The translations under genes were made by a program, and so were the position numbers. From IMG/VR virus record IMGVR_UViG_3300010412_000042, positions 1-35,823 of that record: a DNA stretch of 35,823 nt, one strand, 5' to 3'. Shown here in pieces: positions 1 to 4,648 of this stretch. Source of the stretch: a virus. Below the pieces are notes generated by a model. The model was not told where the DNA came from and ran no database searches. It saw only the letters and a list, made by a program, of their open reading frames with translations. Positions within the stretch are counted from its first letter, which is position 1. Each line of letters starts with the position of its first letter.

Positions 1-38
1 ATCGGGCCGGGGCCCCAAAATTGGCACGATCATTGCTT
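1..38 (+). promoter_or_regulatory. Module-boundary element E1 (sigma-54-type motif)
   Basis: Positions 21-38 read TTGGCACGATCATTGCTT, a full match to the RpoN consensus TGGCACG-N4-TTGC with GG and GC 12 bp apart. A GC-rich palindrome (GGGCCGGGGCCCC) precedes it. The motif covers the stop codon (TCA on the plus strand, 30-32) of the minus-strand gene that ends here. The upstream half of the element lies outside the window. If it is a promoter it would transcribe rightward, antisense to that gene; promoter activity is inferred only. Confidence 0.6.
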
Positions 39-269
39 GTCTAAGTTGCGAATTTCGATAACGAGATATTTTCTCGGATATTCCTTTATCCATTTTCTCA
101 TCGCATCTTCGCGATTAAATGCCTCGACCACGCCGTAACGGCGAGAGCGCGAGCGAAATGCTGGCAAGTATGTTATGCGAAATAATTTCTTCCGAGTATC
201 GCGAAAATGAGTATAGCCCGTCAATTCATCTTTTTCTTTTACGATCGGAAAATTAATTACAGTCCCCAT
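30..269 (-). CDS. Small phage protein of a three-member local family
   Basis: This encodes a 79-aa basic protein of unknown function, the last gene of a three-gene minus-strand cassette. Its stop lies inside element E1. The start at 269 has an AGGTG ribosome site that overlaps the stop (TAG, 277-279) of the gene before it. From about residue 31 it shows a pattern also present in the 55-aa and 57-aa proteins at 3840-4177: a beta-like start, then VVEA, an alpha-like stretch with A and W (AMRKWIKEY), then a second beta-like stretch (YLVIEIRNL). That suggests a compact beta-alpha-beta fold. The shared ancestry is my reading by eye and no enzymatic residues are obvious. Confidence 0.8.
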   Translation of the reverse strand: MGTVINFPIVKEKDELTGYTHFRDTRKKLFRITYLPAFRSRSRRYGVVEAFNREDAMRKWIKEYPRKYLVIEIRNLDKQ

Positions 270-276
270 GTTTCAC

Positions 277-759
277 CTATGCAGTTATGTATATTTCCGC
301 GTCCGTTTCGTAGAGATCAAATTCATACGCGACGGGTTCACGATTACCGGGAAAGCATTCAACAAACATACCAGCCAGAGCATTTCTGCAGGCAAGCATA
401 TTTATTTCGGGATGCTTTGCGAGTTCATTCCAGAGATAACGACCGCCAACAGTTTGAATGTTGTCAACGTCACCGGCTTTGATAGTCCAGCCTTTATGGT
501 TAACGATCCAAACATACAGCGGAACAATGATGTTTTTATAGCGGCGATCCGATTCCACCATGCGAACAGTGTAAACCTTTGGGGCCAGTTTGCGAAGCCA
601 AAGATATGCGGCAACCGTGTCGCCATCGGCAAGGTAAAACGTATACGTTTTACGATGCCAATAAATATCTAGGTCATCAATCGCCCATCCGGTAAACGAT
701 CCGCGCAGTTTCATATCTGCGAGGGTTTCAGCGCGAGAGCCGTCACAATACCAAACCAT
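277..759 (-). CDS. Hypothetical phage protein, 160 aa
   Basis: This 160-aa protein is not recognised. It is soluble-looking, with many aromatic residues and no signal peptide or membrane segment. It starts one base after the stop of the exonuclease gene (TGA-A-ATG) with a GAGG ribosome site, so it is probably translationally coupled to it and transcribed from the promoter at 1454-1481. Codon use and base composition match its neighbours. Placement between an exonuclease and a small basic protein hints at a role in nucleic-acid metabolism or host takeover, but nothing in the sequence proves that. Confidence 0.8.
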   Translation of the reverse strand: MVWYCDGSRAETLADMKLRGSFTGWAIDDLDIYWHRKTYTFYLADGDTVAAYLWLRKLAPKVYTVRMVESDRRYKNIIVPLYVWIVNHKGWTIKAGDVDNIQTVGGRYLWNELAKHPEINMLACRNALAGMFVECFPGNREPVAYEFDLYETDAEIYITA

Positions 760-760
760 T

Positions 761-1423
761 TCAATTAACCTCGTTTACAATTTTCCAAGGGGCCATATCG
801 TATACATTATAAGGAATCCGCTTACGTTTTTCAAGGCATTTTTTCAGTATTTTTACCTCAATTTGAACGTCGGAAAGCGCAGTATGATCTTCCTTAAAAC
901 CAAAGTCACCAGCGCAAAATCTATATGCCATTTCGGCAGAAGTGCGAATATTGCCGACCCGAGTGACCCACCCGTTTTCGCGTGCAATTTTTTTATAGGT
1001 CTTTTTGTTTAGCATTACCTCGCAAGCAAATTGCCAAATGTCAATCAATTTTACGGAGTGGGGAACCATCGGGCCGTCTCCGAGTTTTTTATTAGTTCGG
1101 CGGAGTGCGCGCAGATCGAAACCTAGATTATACGCCGTTATAACTTTCGGGTTGTGCTCTAGCATATCGGTCTGAAATTGTGCTACAATATCGGCCCATG
1201 ATTGCATTTTGATCTGGTTAGAGTCAAGCATAGGGGCATAGTGGGTAAAAGTTTTGGCAGCATAAAACGCCCCCATCATTTGCTTAGGGTTAGTGAATAC
1301 CTCTCGAACGAGAGCGTTATATTGCGCGACAATTTCACCTGAGCGAGTGTGTATAGCATACGCGAAGTCATATACATCGCCGTTCAAGTCAGCGGTTTCA
1401 GTGTCGAGAGTTAAGTACAGCAT
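761..1423 (-). CDS. DnaQ-like 3'-5' exonuclease (DEDDh)
   Basis: This 220-aa protein fits the DEDDh 3'-5' exonuclease fold of the RNase T / DnaQ epsilon type, which removes nucleotides using two metal ions. Visible motifs are Exo I LDTETAD (D7, E9), Exo II AYNLGFDLRAL (N99, D103) and Exo III HTALSD (H180, D185), supplying the four acidic residues plus the histidine. I chose ATG at 1423, which has GAGG seven bases upstream, over an in-frame TTG one codon earlier. It is the first gene after the sigma-70 promoter at 1454-1481. It could degrade host DNA or RNA, trim ends or proofread; the substrate cannot be told. Confidence 0.92.
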   Translation of the reverse strand: MLYLTLDTETADLNGDVYDFAYAIHTRSGEIVAQYNALVREVFTNPKQMMGAFYAAKTFTHYAPMLDSNQIKMQSWADIVAQFQTDMLEHNPKVITAYNLGFDLRALRRTNKKLGDGPMVPHSVKLIDIWQFACEVMLNKKTYKKIARENGWVTRVGNIRTSAEMAYRFCAGDFGFKEDHTALSDVQIEVKILKKCLEKRKRIPYNVYDMAPWKIVNEVN

Positions 1424-1453
1424 CAATGCCTCATATCAATTAATGGTTTGATA

Positions 1454-1481
1454 ATTATAGCAAAGTGAGCGCCAAAGTCAA
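1454..1481 (-). promoter_or_regulatory. Sigma-70 promoter for the exonuclease cassette
   Basis: On the minus strand: TTGACT, 16 bp, TATAAT, with an extended -10 (TGCTATAAT). It is about 30 bp upstream of the exonuclease start and back-to-back with element E2. The extended -10 and the preceding ACTTTGC are shared with the promoter at 2488-2515. Confidence 0.85.
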
Positions 1482-1505
1482 CCCAGAAAAACGTGAATTT
1501 TACCC

Positions 1506-1560
1506 TTGACATTTGCGCGCTCCGCGCGCCGGGGCCCCCAAGTTGGCACGATAGTTGCTA
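1506..1560 (+). promoter_or_regulatory. Module-boundary element E2 (sigma-54-type motif)
   Basis: Read left to right: TTGAC at 1506, a perfect hairpin GCGCGC-TCC-GCGCGC (1515-1529), the GC block CCGGGGCCCCC, then TTGGCACGATAGTTGCTA (1543-1560), a full match to the RpoN -24/-12 consensus. The last three bases are the stop codon of the minus-strand 68-aa gene. The element is divergent from the sigma-70 promoter at 1454-1481. Transcription rightward would be antisense to that cassette; this is inference. Confidence 0.65.
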
Positions 1561-1764
1561 GCTAAAATCCTTCTTATGGATTATATTGTATAGGTGGCGA
1601 ATGGTAGCCTGATCCTCTGCGATCACTTCCGCAACAGCCCTAATAAATGCCATATTATTTTCGTTGGTAGTATCGACGTCGGAAAGTTTAGCCCAAGTTA
1701 ACAGCCCATTAAAAGAGTTGTTAAAATCTTGCGGAGTTCTTCTAGCGCCATATTTTTTATCCAT
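1558..1764 (-). CDS. Hypothetical protein, 68 aa
   Basis: This is a 68-aa, probably helical, charged protein of unknown function. It is the last gene of its cassette. A longer reading would start inside the HAD gene; I chose ATG at 1764 because it lies one base beyond that gene's stop (TAA-A-ATG), with AAGGGC upstream, the coupled layout used elsewhere in this operon. The stop codon is the end of element E2. The C-terminal half (about residues 38-68) is predicted by eye to be one amphipathic helix. No motif points to a function. Confidence 0.75.
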   Translation of the reverse strand: MDKKYGARRTPQDFNNSFNGLLTWAKLSDVDTTNENNMAFIRAVAEVIAEDQATIRHLYNIIHKKDFS

Positions 1765-1765
1765 T

Positions 1766-2236
1766 TTAGTGCCCTTGCTTAGATGGTACATAGTGCGGAA
1801 CAGCGCCGACCGCATGACATACCTTTTCCAGATATTCTATATTATCTTCCCAGAAATGCAATTCTGGCTTTATGGTGAAAGTTGAGAGAAGGGCTTTGAT
1901 TCCCATGATTTTCAGCAGAGAACCAGACCGCTTGTCTTTTCGGCCTTCTCGACTAATCAGGTAATCAGGCTCACCGAGTCGATTTCTAATAAACCATCGG
2001 TCAGGATTGTTAATTACGCGAGCAGTCGCAATCACGACCATAGTTTCCGGATCTGCTAGATCACGCTTATATTGTTCTGCGAGCGGGAGCAGATCATCGT
2101 AGAATGCTTTTGGCTCATTGTCTAGCCAATGTTGCAAGTCTATTCGTTCACCGTTTTCGGTTTCACGGGTTTTATACCGATGCAGGGAGCATACGATAGT
2201 GCCATCCATGTCGTAAATGTGAACACGCTTAATCAT
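1766..2236 (-). CDS. HAD-family phosphatase (PseT-phosphatase-like)
   Basis: This 156-aa protein is a haloacid-dehalogenase superfamily phosphatase. Motif I is YDMDGT (nucleophile D9, acid/base D11), motif II is ATA (T71), motif III is probably K109 in GSLLK, and motif IV is WEDN (E130, D131). Such small phage HAD proteins resemble the 3'-phosphatase half of T4 polynucleotide kinase, which cleans nucleic-acid ends; nucleotidase activity is the alternative. No kinase P-loop is present here. It overlaps the upstream membrane-protein gene by ATGA and is followed one base later by the 68-aa gene, so all four are one translationally coupled unit. Confidence 0.88.
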   Translation of the reverse strand: MIKRVHIYDMDGTIVCSLHRYKTRETENGERIDLQHWLDNEPKAFYDDLLPLAEQYKRDLADPETMVVIATARVINNPDRWFIRNRLGEPDYLISREGRKDKRSGSLLKIMGIKALLSTFTIKPELHFWEDNIEYLEKVCHAVGAVPHYVPSKQGH

Positions 2237-2370
2237 TTTGCAATCTCGTCTATCTTTTCCAACCTTTCATGCTGTAATTCTACAGCCTTTTCCATTTGTT
2301 TGCAAGCGATGTTTTCGGCAATAATACCAAAAATGACAATGCTCAGAATGATGAGAATAATACGATTCAT
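2233..2370 (-). CDS. Small single-span membrane protein, 45 aa
   Basis: This 45-aa protein is too short for most gene callers but is well supported by ATGA overlaps at both ends, with the 37-aa gene before it and the HAD gene after it. Residues 3-18 (RIILIILSIVIFGIIA) form one membrane segment or uncleaved signal anchor. The remainder is charged and helical (residues 26-45, repeated E, K and L), possibly a short coiled coil. A cysteine follows the membrane segment, but the context does not make a convincing lipobox. The layout resembles small phage inner-membrane proteins; function is unknown. Confidence 0.75.
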   Translation of the reverse strand: MNRIILIILSIVIFGIIAENIACKQMEKAVELQHERLEKIDEIAK

Positions 2371-2480
2371 TTGTAGTCTTTCCTATGCTTACGATAGCCC
2401 AATTTTTGGGCACGCTTACGGTCACGCTGAACCGCAGCCTTGTTGAATTTCCGACAGTTTTTTGCAACAGGATTTTTCAT
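2367..2480 (-). CDS. Basic 37-aa phage protein (DUF7230-like)
   Basis: This 37-aa very basic protein is the first gene after the promoter at 2488-2515, with its ATG only a few bases downstream of the expected transcription start, so the leader is very short. The start MKNPVAKNCRKFNK and the end GYRKHRKDYK match, from memory, a widespread family of tiny phage proteins of unknown function with the pattern KNPVAKN..KFN....DRK.......RKHK. Its charge suggests nucleic-acid or ribosome binding, which is inference. It overlaps the next gene by ATGA. Confidence 0.8.
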   Translation of the reverse strand: MKNPVAKNCRKFNKAAVQRDRKRAQKLGYRKHRKDYK

Positions 2481-2487
2481 AGTTAGT

Positions 2488-2515
2488 ATTATAGCAAAGT
2501 CTACAAGTTTTGCAA
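2488..2515 (-). promoter_or_regulatory. Sigma-70 promoter of the HAD cassette
   Basis: On the minus strand: TTGCAA, 16 bp, TATAAT with extended -10 TGCTATAAT. The start point would be around 2481, directly at the 37-aa ATG. A conserved 34-bp block with a palindrome lies just upstream of the -35. Confidence 0.8.
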
Positions 2516-2545
2516 GCGAAAAAAGTGTAAATATTTACGGTTGAC
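2512..2545. promoter_or_regulatory. 34-bp block with palindrome GTAAATATTTAC (copy 1)
   Basis: This 34-bp block recurs at 3767-3800 with a single difference. It contains an A-tract (GCGAAAAAAGTG), the 12-bp perfect palindrome GTAAATATTTAC (2527-2538) and TTGAC. Both copies sit immediately upstream of a minus-strand promoter whose -35 is weak (TTGCAA or TTGCTT), so an activator, operator or UP-element role is likely. The binding protein is unknown; the small HTH protein at 2865-3191 is one candidate. Confidence 0.6.
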
Positions 2546-2594
2546 GTGGGCCAAAAAATCGGCCCCGGCCGCCGGATTGGCACGCTATTTGCTT
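2541..2594 (+). promoter_or_regulatory. Module-boundary element E3 (sigma-54-type motif)
   Basis: TTGAC (2541-2545), an inverted repeat GGGCC/GGCCC (2548-2565) and a GC block lead to TTGGCACGCTATTTGCTT (2577-2594), a full -24/-12 match. The stop codon of the 87-aa minus-strand gene (2593-2595) overlaps its end. It is divergent from the promoter at 2488-2515. Confidence 0.65.
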
Positions 2595-2856
2595 ACCAAT
2601 CCTCTCCCCCGAAGTATCCGTAATCTTCGTCGGTCCCCCATCCCGCAGAGGACAGCACGTCGGCATCCGCTTCTGCGTCGGTCAAAAATCCGTCGTACGG
2701 CTCCTCGCCGCAGGAAAACAGGCGGTCTTTAATTGCCAGTATGGAATCTCCCAGCTCATGCCGCTTTCGGATTTCTCCCAGCTCCCAAGAAGTAAGCTCC
2801 TCGCGGGAGATTCCCGCGAGAGCGCAAATTTCGTCAATAACGAGATCCAAGTTCAT
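2593..2856 (-). CDS. Acidic hypothetical protein, 87 aa
   Basis: This 87-aa protein is strongly acidic toward its C-terminus (residues about 55-87, rich in D, E, G and Y), with a helical N-terminal half containing the pattern ISREELTSWELGEIRKRHE. The ATG at 2856 is preferred over an upstream ATG inside the previous gene because TGAGG lies six bases upstream. It follows the HTH-protein gene closely, in the same transcript. The acidic tail could mimic DNA or bind a host protein, but that is speculation and I do not recognise a family. Confidence 0.78.
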   Translation of the reverse strand: MNLDLVIDEICALAGISREELTSWELGEIRKRHELGDSILAIKDRLFSCGEEPYDGFLTDAEADADVLSSAGWGTDEDYGYFGGEDW

Positions 2857-2864
2857 TTTTAGCC

Positions 2865-3191
2865 TCATTCGTTCGTGAGAGCTGCAAGCACCTTTTCCAG
2901 CGCGGATTTGGTAGCTTTTGCGAGCCCTTCAATTTCATGTTCCTTAAGACCTACAGCCGCACCGATAGATTCGGCAATAGCGGTCTTATTCGTGCGATCG
3001 GCTTTTGCCGATTCTTTTTCTTCTTTAACGTACACGCCCATATTGGAAAGTTTGGCACGTACAGATTGCGGCGTTTTGCCGAGTTCAGCCGCCAATTTAG
3101 CGACTTCCGCTTTGTTATCCAGGCCGGTATAACCTGACTTCAGAACAGCAATATCAGCGTCTGAATAATTTTTTACCTTTTCCTTAGCCAT
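2865..3191 (-). CDS. Small SANT/HTH-like DNA-binding protein
   Basis: This 108-aa protein has an N-terminal region, residues about 8-50, with the pattern NYSDADIAVL..GY....NKAEVAKLAAELGKTPQSVRAKL, typical of short HTH or SANT-like proteins found in many T4-like and other phages. It is followed by VYVKEEK, a charged linker, and a helical C-terminus (residues 70-108) that may dimerise. It is probably a DNA-binding regulator. CGGAGAA precedes the ATG, and it is the first gene after the promoter at 3215-3244. It could bind the palindromic or GC-rich repeats around it; that is untested. Confidence 0.8.
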   Translation of the reverse strand: MAKEKVKNYSDADIAVLKSGYTGLDNKAEVAKLAAELGKTPQSVRAKLSNMGVYVKEEKESAKADRTNKTAIAESIGAAVGLKEHEIEGLAKATKSALEKVLAALTNE

Positions 3192-3214
3192 TTCGATTCT
3201 CCGAGTAAAAAGAA

Positions 3215-3244
3215 ATTATAAAACAAAAACCAACCAAAAGTCAA
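3215..3244 (-). promoter_or_regulatory. Sigma-70 promoter of the HTH gene
   Basis: On the minus strand: TTGACT, 18 bp, TATAAT, about 25 bp upstream of the start codon at 3191. The 18-bp spacer is longer than in the neighbouring promoters. Transcription from the upstream non-coding unit may also read into this gene. Confidence 0.75.
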
Positions 3245-3261
3245 GCGATTTTTTCGGCCAG

Positions 3262-3510
3262 TGTAGGGGCCAGCTTTTAAAATCTGCCGATCTTACTTAT
3301 GTCCCTCATCGGCGGGAGAGTTGCTGGCCTTTCCGGCTATCCCCTCGTAGATTGCCAGCGACCTACGGGTTAAGTTTCCTCTCAGCTATTGCTTCCCTTG
3401 AATCCTGAGAAGATCGGAACCCCCTTCTCAGTTTTGCCGTTGAATCCCCTACGTGATTCGCTGGCGGGAAGTGTCTATGTCAACTACGTCATATCTTGTT
3501 TTCTCATTCT
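3262..3510 (-). ncRNA. Probable structured non-coding RNA
   Basis: No plausible reading frame covers this stretch, but it follows a strong minus-strand promoter (3520-3547) and holds nested complementary segments. These include GCCAGCGA (3354-3361) with TCGCTGGC (3458-3465); CTGAGAAG (3405-3412) with CTTCTCAG (3424-3431); GGCCAGC (3268-3274) with GCTGGCC (3323-3329), enclosing GCCGAT/ATCGGC (about 3287-3313); and GTAGGGG (3263-3269) with CCCCTAC (3446-3452). Some pairings are mutually exclusive, so a switch or pseudoknot is possible. I could not match it to a known RNA class. It could be a stand-alone RNA or a long leader of the HTH gene. Confidence 0.55.
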
Positions 3511-3519
3511 ATGTTACAT

Positions 3520-3547
3520 ATTATAACACAGATTCTTAAAAAGTCAA
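3520..3547 (-). promoter_or_regulatory. Sigma-70 promoter of the structured RNA
   Basis: On the minus strand: TTGACT, 16 bp, TATAAT, predicting a start near 3513. It is the last of three promoters arrayed in the same direction at about 111-bp spacing. Confidence 0.8.
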
Positions 3548-3755
3548 CCCTCAAAAGTGGTAATTTTTGGCAGGTTCCAGTTACCTTTCGGTATTCAGTG
3601 GCTCTTAACCCTAACCTTTATTATGCCTATATTATACCACGAAATCTTAAAAAGTCAACCCTCAAAAGTGGTAATTTTTGGCAGGTTCCAGTTACCGTTT
3701 GGTATTCAGTGGCTCTTAACCCTAACCTTTATTATGGATATAGTATAAGCGATCT
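3534..3755. repeat. Tandem 111-bp direct repeat, two copies
   Basis: Copy A is 3534-3644 and copy B 3645-3755; the first roughly 90 bp are nearly identical. Each unit contains, on the minus strand, a -10 box, a transcribed stretch of about 75 nt, and the -35 box of the next promoter. The transcribed part holds a short hairpin, UACC/GGUA, whose loop differs between copies (GAAA in A, AAAC in B) while the stem is kept. No convincing protein is encoded on either strand. The unit looks like duplicated promoter plus small-RNA cassettes. Confidence 0.8.
3631..3658 (-). promoter_or_regulatory. Sigma-70 promoter, middle of tandem array
   Basis: On the minus strand: TTGACT, 16 bp, TATAAT. Same -35 and spacer length as the promoter at 3520-3547, 111 bp away. 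Confidence 0.8.
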
Positions 3756-3770
3756 TCCCGAAAAAAGCAA
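3742..3770 (-). promoter_or_regulatory. Sigma-70 promoter, first of tandem array
   Basis: On the minus strand: TTGCTT, 17 bp, TATACT. The weak -35 is paired with the conserved 34-bp palindromic block just upstream (3767-3800), as at 2488-2515. Confidence 0.7.
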
Positions 3771-3800
3771 GCGAAAAAAGTGTGAATATTTACGGTTGAC
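3767..3800. promoter_or_regulatory. 34-bp block with palindrome (copy 2)
   Basis: Same block as 2512-2545 with one change, which turns the palindrome into GTGAATATTTAC. It lies between element E4 and the first promoter of the tandem array. Confidence 0.6.
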
Positions 3801-3849
3801 AGGGCGCAAATTTTGCGCCGGGGCCCACAAGTTGGCATGTTATTTGCTA
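3796..3849 (+). promoter_or_regulatory. Module-boundary element E4 (sigma-54-type motif)
   Basis: TTGAC is followed by a perfect hairpin GGCGCAAA-T-TTTGCGCC (3803-3819), the block GGGGCCC, and TTGGCATGTTATTTGCTA (3832-3849). GG and GC spacing is correct; one base (T for C) departs from the RpoN consensus. The stop codon of the 55-aa minus-strand gene (3840-3842) lies inside the motif. Confidence 0.6.
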
Positions 3850-4007
3850 GGGCCTACAACCTTTTTTAGTTGCAGATTATGCGTACCAGTTTCCTGGACG
3901 GCCCAGCTGCGAGCAGTCTGGATTGCCAGAGCGCGAGTAGCCTCTACGACGTGGTAGCAGATAGAATACGAACGACCAACGTTGAAGGTAACTTTATATT
4001 CGCTCAT
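3840..4007 (-). CDS. Small phage protein of local family, 55 aa
   Basis: This 55-aa protein begins MSEYKVTFNVGR and contains HVVEATRALAIQTARSW, then a short beta-like end (LQLKKVV). It shares the arrangement of the 57-aa protein directly upstream and of the 79-aa protein at 30-269, so these look like diverged copies of one fold. It overlaps the upstream gene by ATGA, which supports both starts. Its stop is inside element E4. Function is unknown; the size would suit a host-factor inhibitor or a small binding protein, but that is speculation. Confidence 0.75.
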   Translation of the reverse strand: MSEYKVTFNVGRSYSICYHVVEATRALAIQTARSWAVQETGTHNLQLKKVVGPSK

Positions 4008-4177
4008 TTGTAAAGCCTCTTTACAGATACGATGTAGTTAAGGGCATAGCCCCTACGACGGGTGTTCCAGTAGCCTTTCAGGCACCAGATAGCACCTATG
4101 GCATTGTCAGCCTGAACAACCCATTCCAGTACGGGAGAACCGTAGGTTTCGCGAGCTTTGATTTGATATTCGAACAT
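4004..4177 (-). CDS. Small phage protein of local family, 57 aa
   Basis: This 57-aa protein begins MFEYQIKARETYGSP and contains EWVVQADNAIGAIWCLKGYW, then a basic turn (NTRRRGY) and a beta-like end (NYIVSVKRLY). The pattern is the same as in the 55-aa neighbour, with VVQA in place of VVEA. It is the first gene after the promoter at 4205-4233 and ends in an ATGA overlap with the next gene. Too short for routine callers, but promoter, overlap and family resemblance support it. Function is unknown. Confidence 0.75.
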   Translation of the reverse strand: MFEYQIKARETYGSPVLEWVVQADNAIGAIWCLKGYWNTRRRGYALNYIVSVKRLYK

Positions 4178-4204
4178 TGATCTATTTCCTAATTTGTTGA
4201 GATA

Positions 4205-4233
4205 AGTATAAACGATGTAATCGTAAAAGTCAA
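4205..4233 (-). promoter_or_regulatory. Sigma-70 promoter of the 57/55-aa pair
   Basis: On the minus strand: TTGACT, 17 bp, TATACT, about 25 bp upstream of the 57-aa start codon. Confidence 0.8.
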
Positions 4234-4241
4234 GCGTTTAT

Positions 4242-4328
4242 TTAGTGAATTTTCCACAATCCCCAAGTCGGGATTAGGCCAATCACAGCGGAGACAACGA
4301 TTGAAGTGATTACAATTGATTCGTACAT
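4242..4328 (-). CDS. Tiny hydrophobic membrane peptide, 28 aa
   Basis: A 28-aa peptide, MYESIVITSIVVSAVIGLIP followed by TWGLWKIH, is predicted by eye to be a single membrane span with a short charged end. The start at 4328 is chosen because GAGGA lies about seven bases upstream; an in-frame ATG two codons earlier is too close to that site. It has its own promoter at 4354-4382. Small peptides of this type in phages can act on the inner membrane (superinfection exclusion or lysis timing), but no homologue is recognised. Confidence 0.6.
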   Translation of the reverse strand: MYESIVITSIVVSAVIGLIPTWGLWKIH

Positions 4329-4353
4329 ATACATATCCTCATTTCTTAGACAT

Positions 4354-4382
4354 AGTATAATTGAAATAATCTGATAAGTCAA
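4354..4382 (-). promoter_or_regulatory. Sigma-70 promoter of the membrane peptide
   Basis: On the minus strand: TTGACT, 17 bp, TATACT, with the transcription start expected near 4347. Confidence 0.75.
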
Positions 4383-4426
4383 GAAGTTTCTTAGAATTTG
4401 TTGCTATAAACAGGGCGGTTTTTATA

Positions 4427-4470
4427 TACCCCCCATAGGGGTCATATCAATTTCTGATTTGATATGGAAG
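4427..4470 (-). terminator. Paired hairpins after the 22-aa frame
   Basis: On the minus strand, CATATCAA and TTGATATG form an 8-bp stem, followed directly by ACCCC-TAT-GGGG and then UAUAUAAAAA. This could stop transcription coming from the 22-aa frame, although the U-tract is poor. The stretch holds no other gene. Confidence 0.4.
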
Positions 4471-4472
4471 AT

Positions 4473-4488
4473 GCAAATATCATGCCAA
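4473..4488 (-). promoter_or_regulatory. Sigma-54-type motif E6 (isolated)
   Basis: On the minus strand: TTGGCATGATATTTGC, with correct 12-bp GG-to-GC spacing and one departure from consensus, the same T as in E4. It lacks the TTGAC and GC palindrome of E1-E5. The TGA of the 22-aa frame is inside it. About 73 bp upstream lies the reverse-oriented element E5. Confidence 0.4.
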
Positions 4489-4548
4489 GTTTCGGCGCAG
4501 TTTAGCCATATAGTAGGGGGCGTCATTGGCCGCATCTGTTCCGAGCAT
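4480..4548 (-). CDS. Possible 22-aa peptide with strong ribosome site
   Basis: A 22-aa frame (MLGTDAANDAPYYMAKLRRN, then LA) has a near-perfect ribosome binding site AGGAGGAG five bases upstream of its ATG. It is bracketed by motif E5 just upstream and motif E6 over its stop. If E5 were its promoter, the start point would fall at about 4551, after the ribosome site, leaving a leaderless message, so E5 probably does not drive it. No other promoter was found. It may be a leader peptide or chance. Confidence 0.35.
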   Translation of the reverse strand: MLGTDAANDAPYYMAKLRRNLA

Positions 4549-4560
4549 TTCTCCTCCTGA

Positions 4561-4603
4561 AGCAAGGATCGTGCCAAAGTCGCCGCCCGGGCGCAAATGT
4601 CAA
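4561..4603 (-). promoter_or_regulatory. Module-boundary element E5, inverted (sigma-54-type motif)
   Basis: On the minus strand: TTGACATTTGCGC (the same 13 bases as in E2), the palindrome GCCCGGGC, then TTTGGCACGATCCTTGCT, a full -24/-12 match. It is the only full copy facing left, and it is next to the only plus-strand cassette. As in the other copies it is divergent from a sigma-70 promoter (4649-4676). That the element flips with its gene indicates it belongs to that cassette's upstream region. Confidence 0.65.
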
Positions 4604-4648
4604 GAAAAAAGATAGGAAATATATTACAAATATTTAATGAAAAAAGAG

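Noticed and set aside
2267-2467. 66-aa minus-strand frame
   Set aside because: It overlaps in another frame the 37-aa and 45-aa genes, which have ATGA couplings and better amino-acid patterns.
3262-3510. Group I intron, tRNA or small ribozyme
   Set aside because: The region is strongly foldable, but I could not find conserved intron core elements, a tRNA T-loop, or a hammerhead core in the right order.
3534-3755. CRISPR-like array
   Set aside because: Only two adjacent copies of a 111-bp unit with no spacers; each copy contains promoter boxes.
3496-3957. 153-aa plus-strand reading frame
   Set aside because: It runs antisense through the tandem promoter repeat, element E4 and the 55-aa gene; its repeats only mirror the DNA repeat, and it has no ribosome site.
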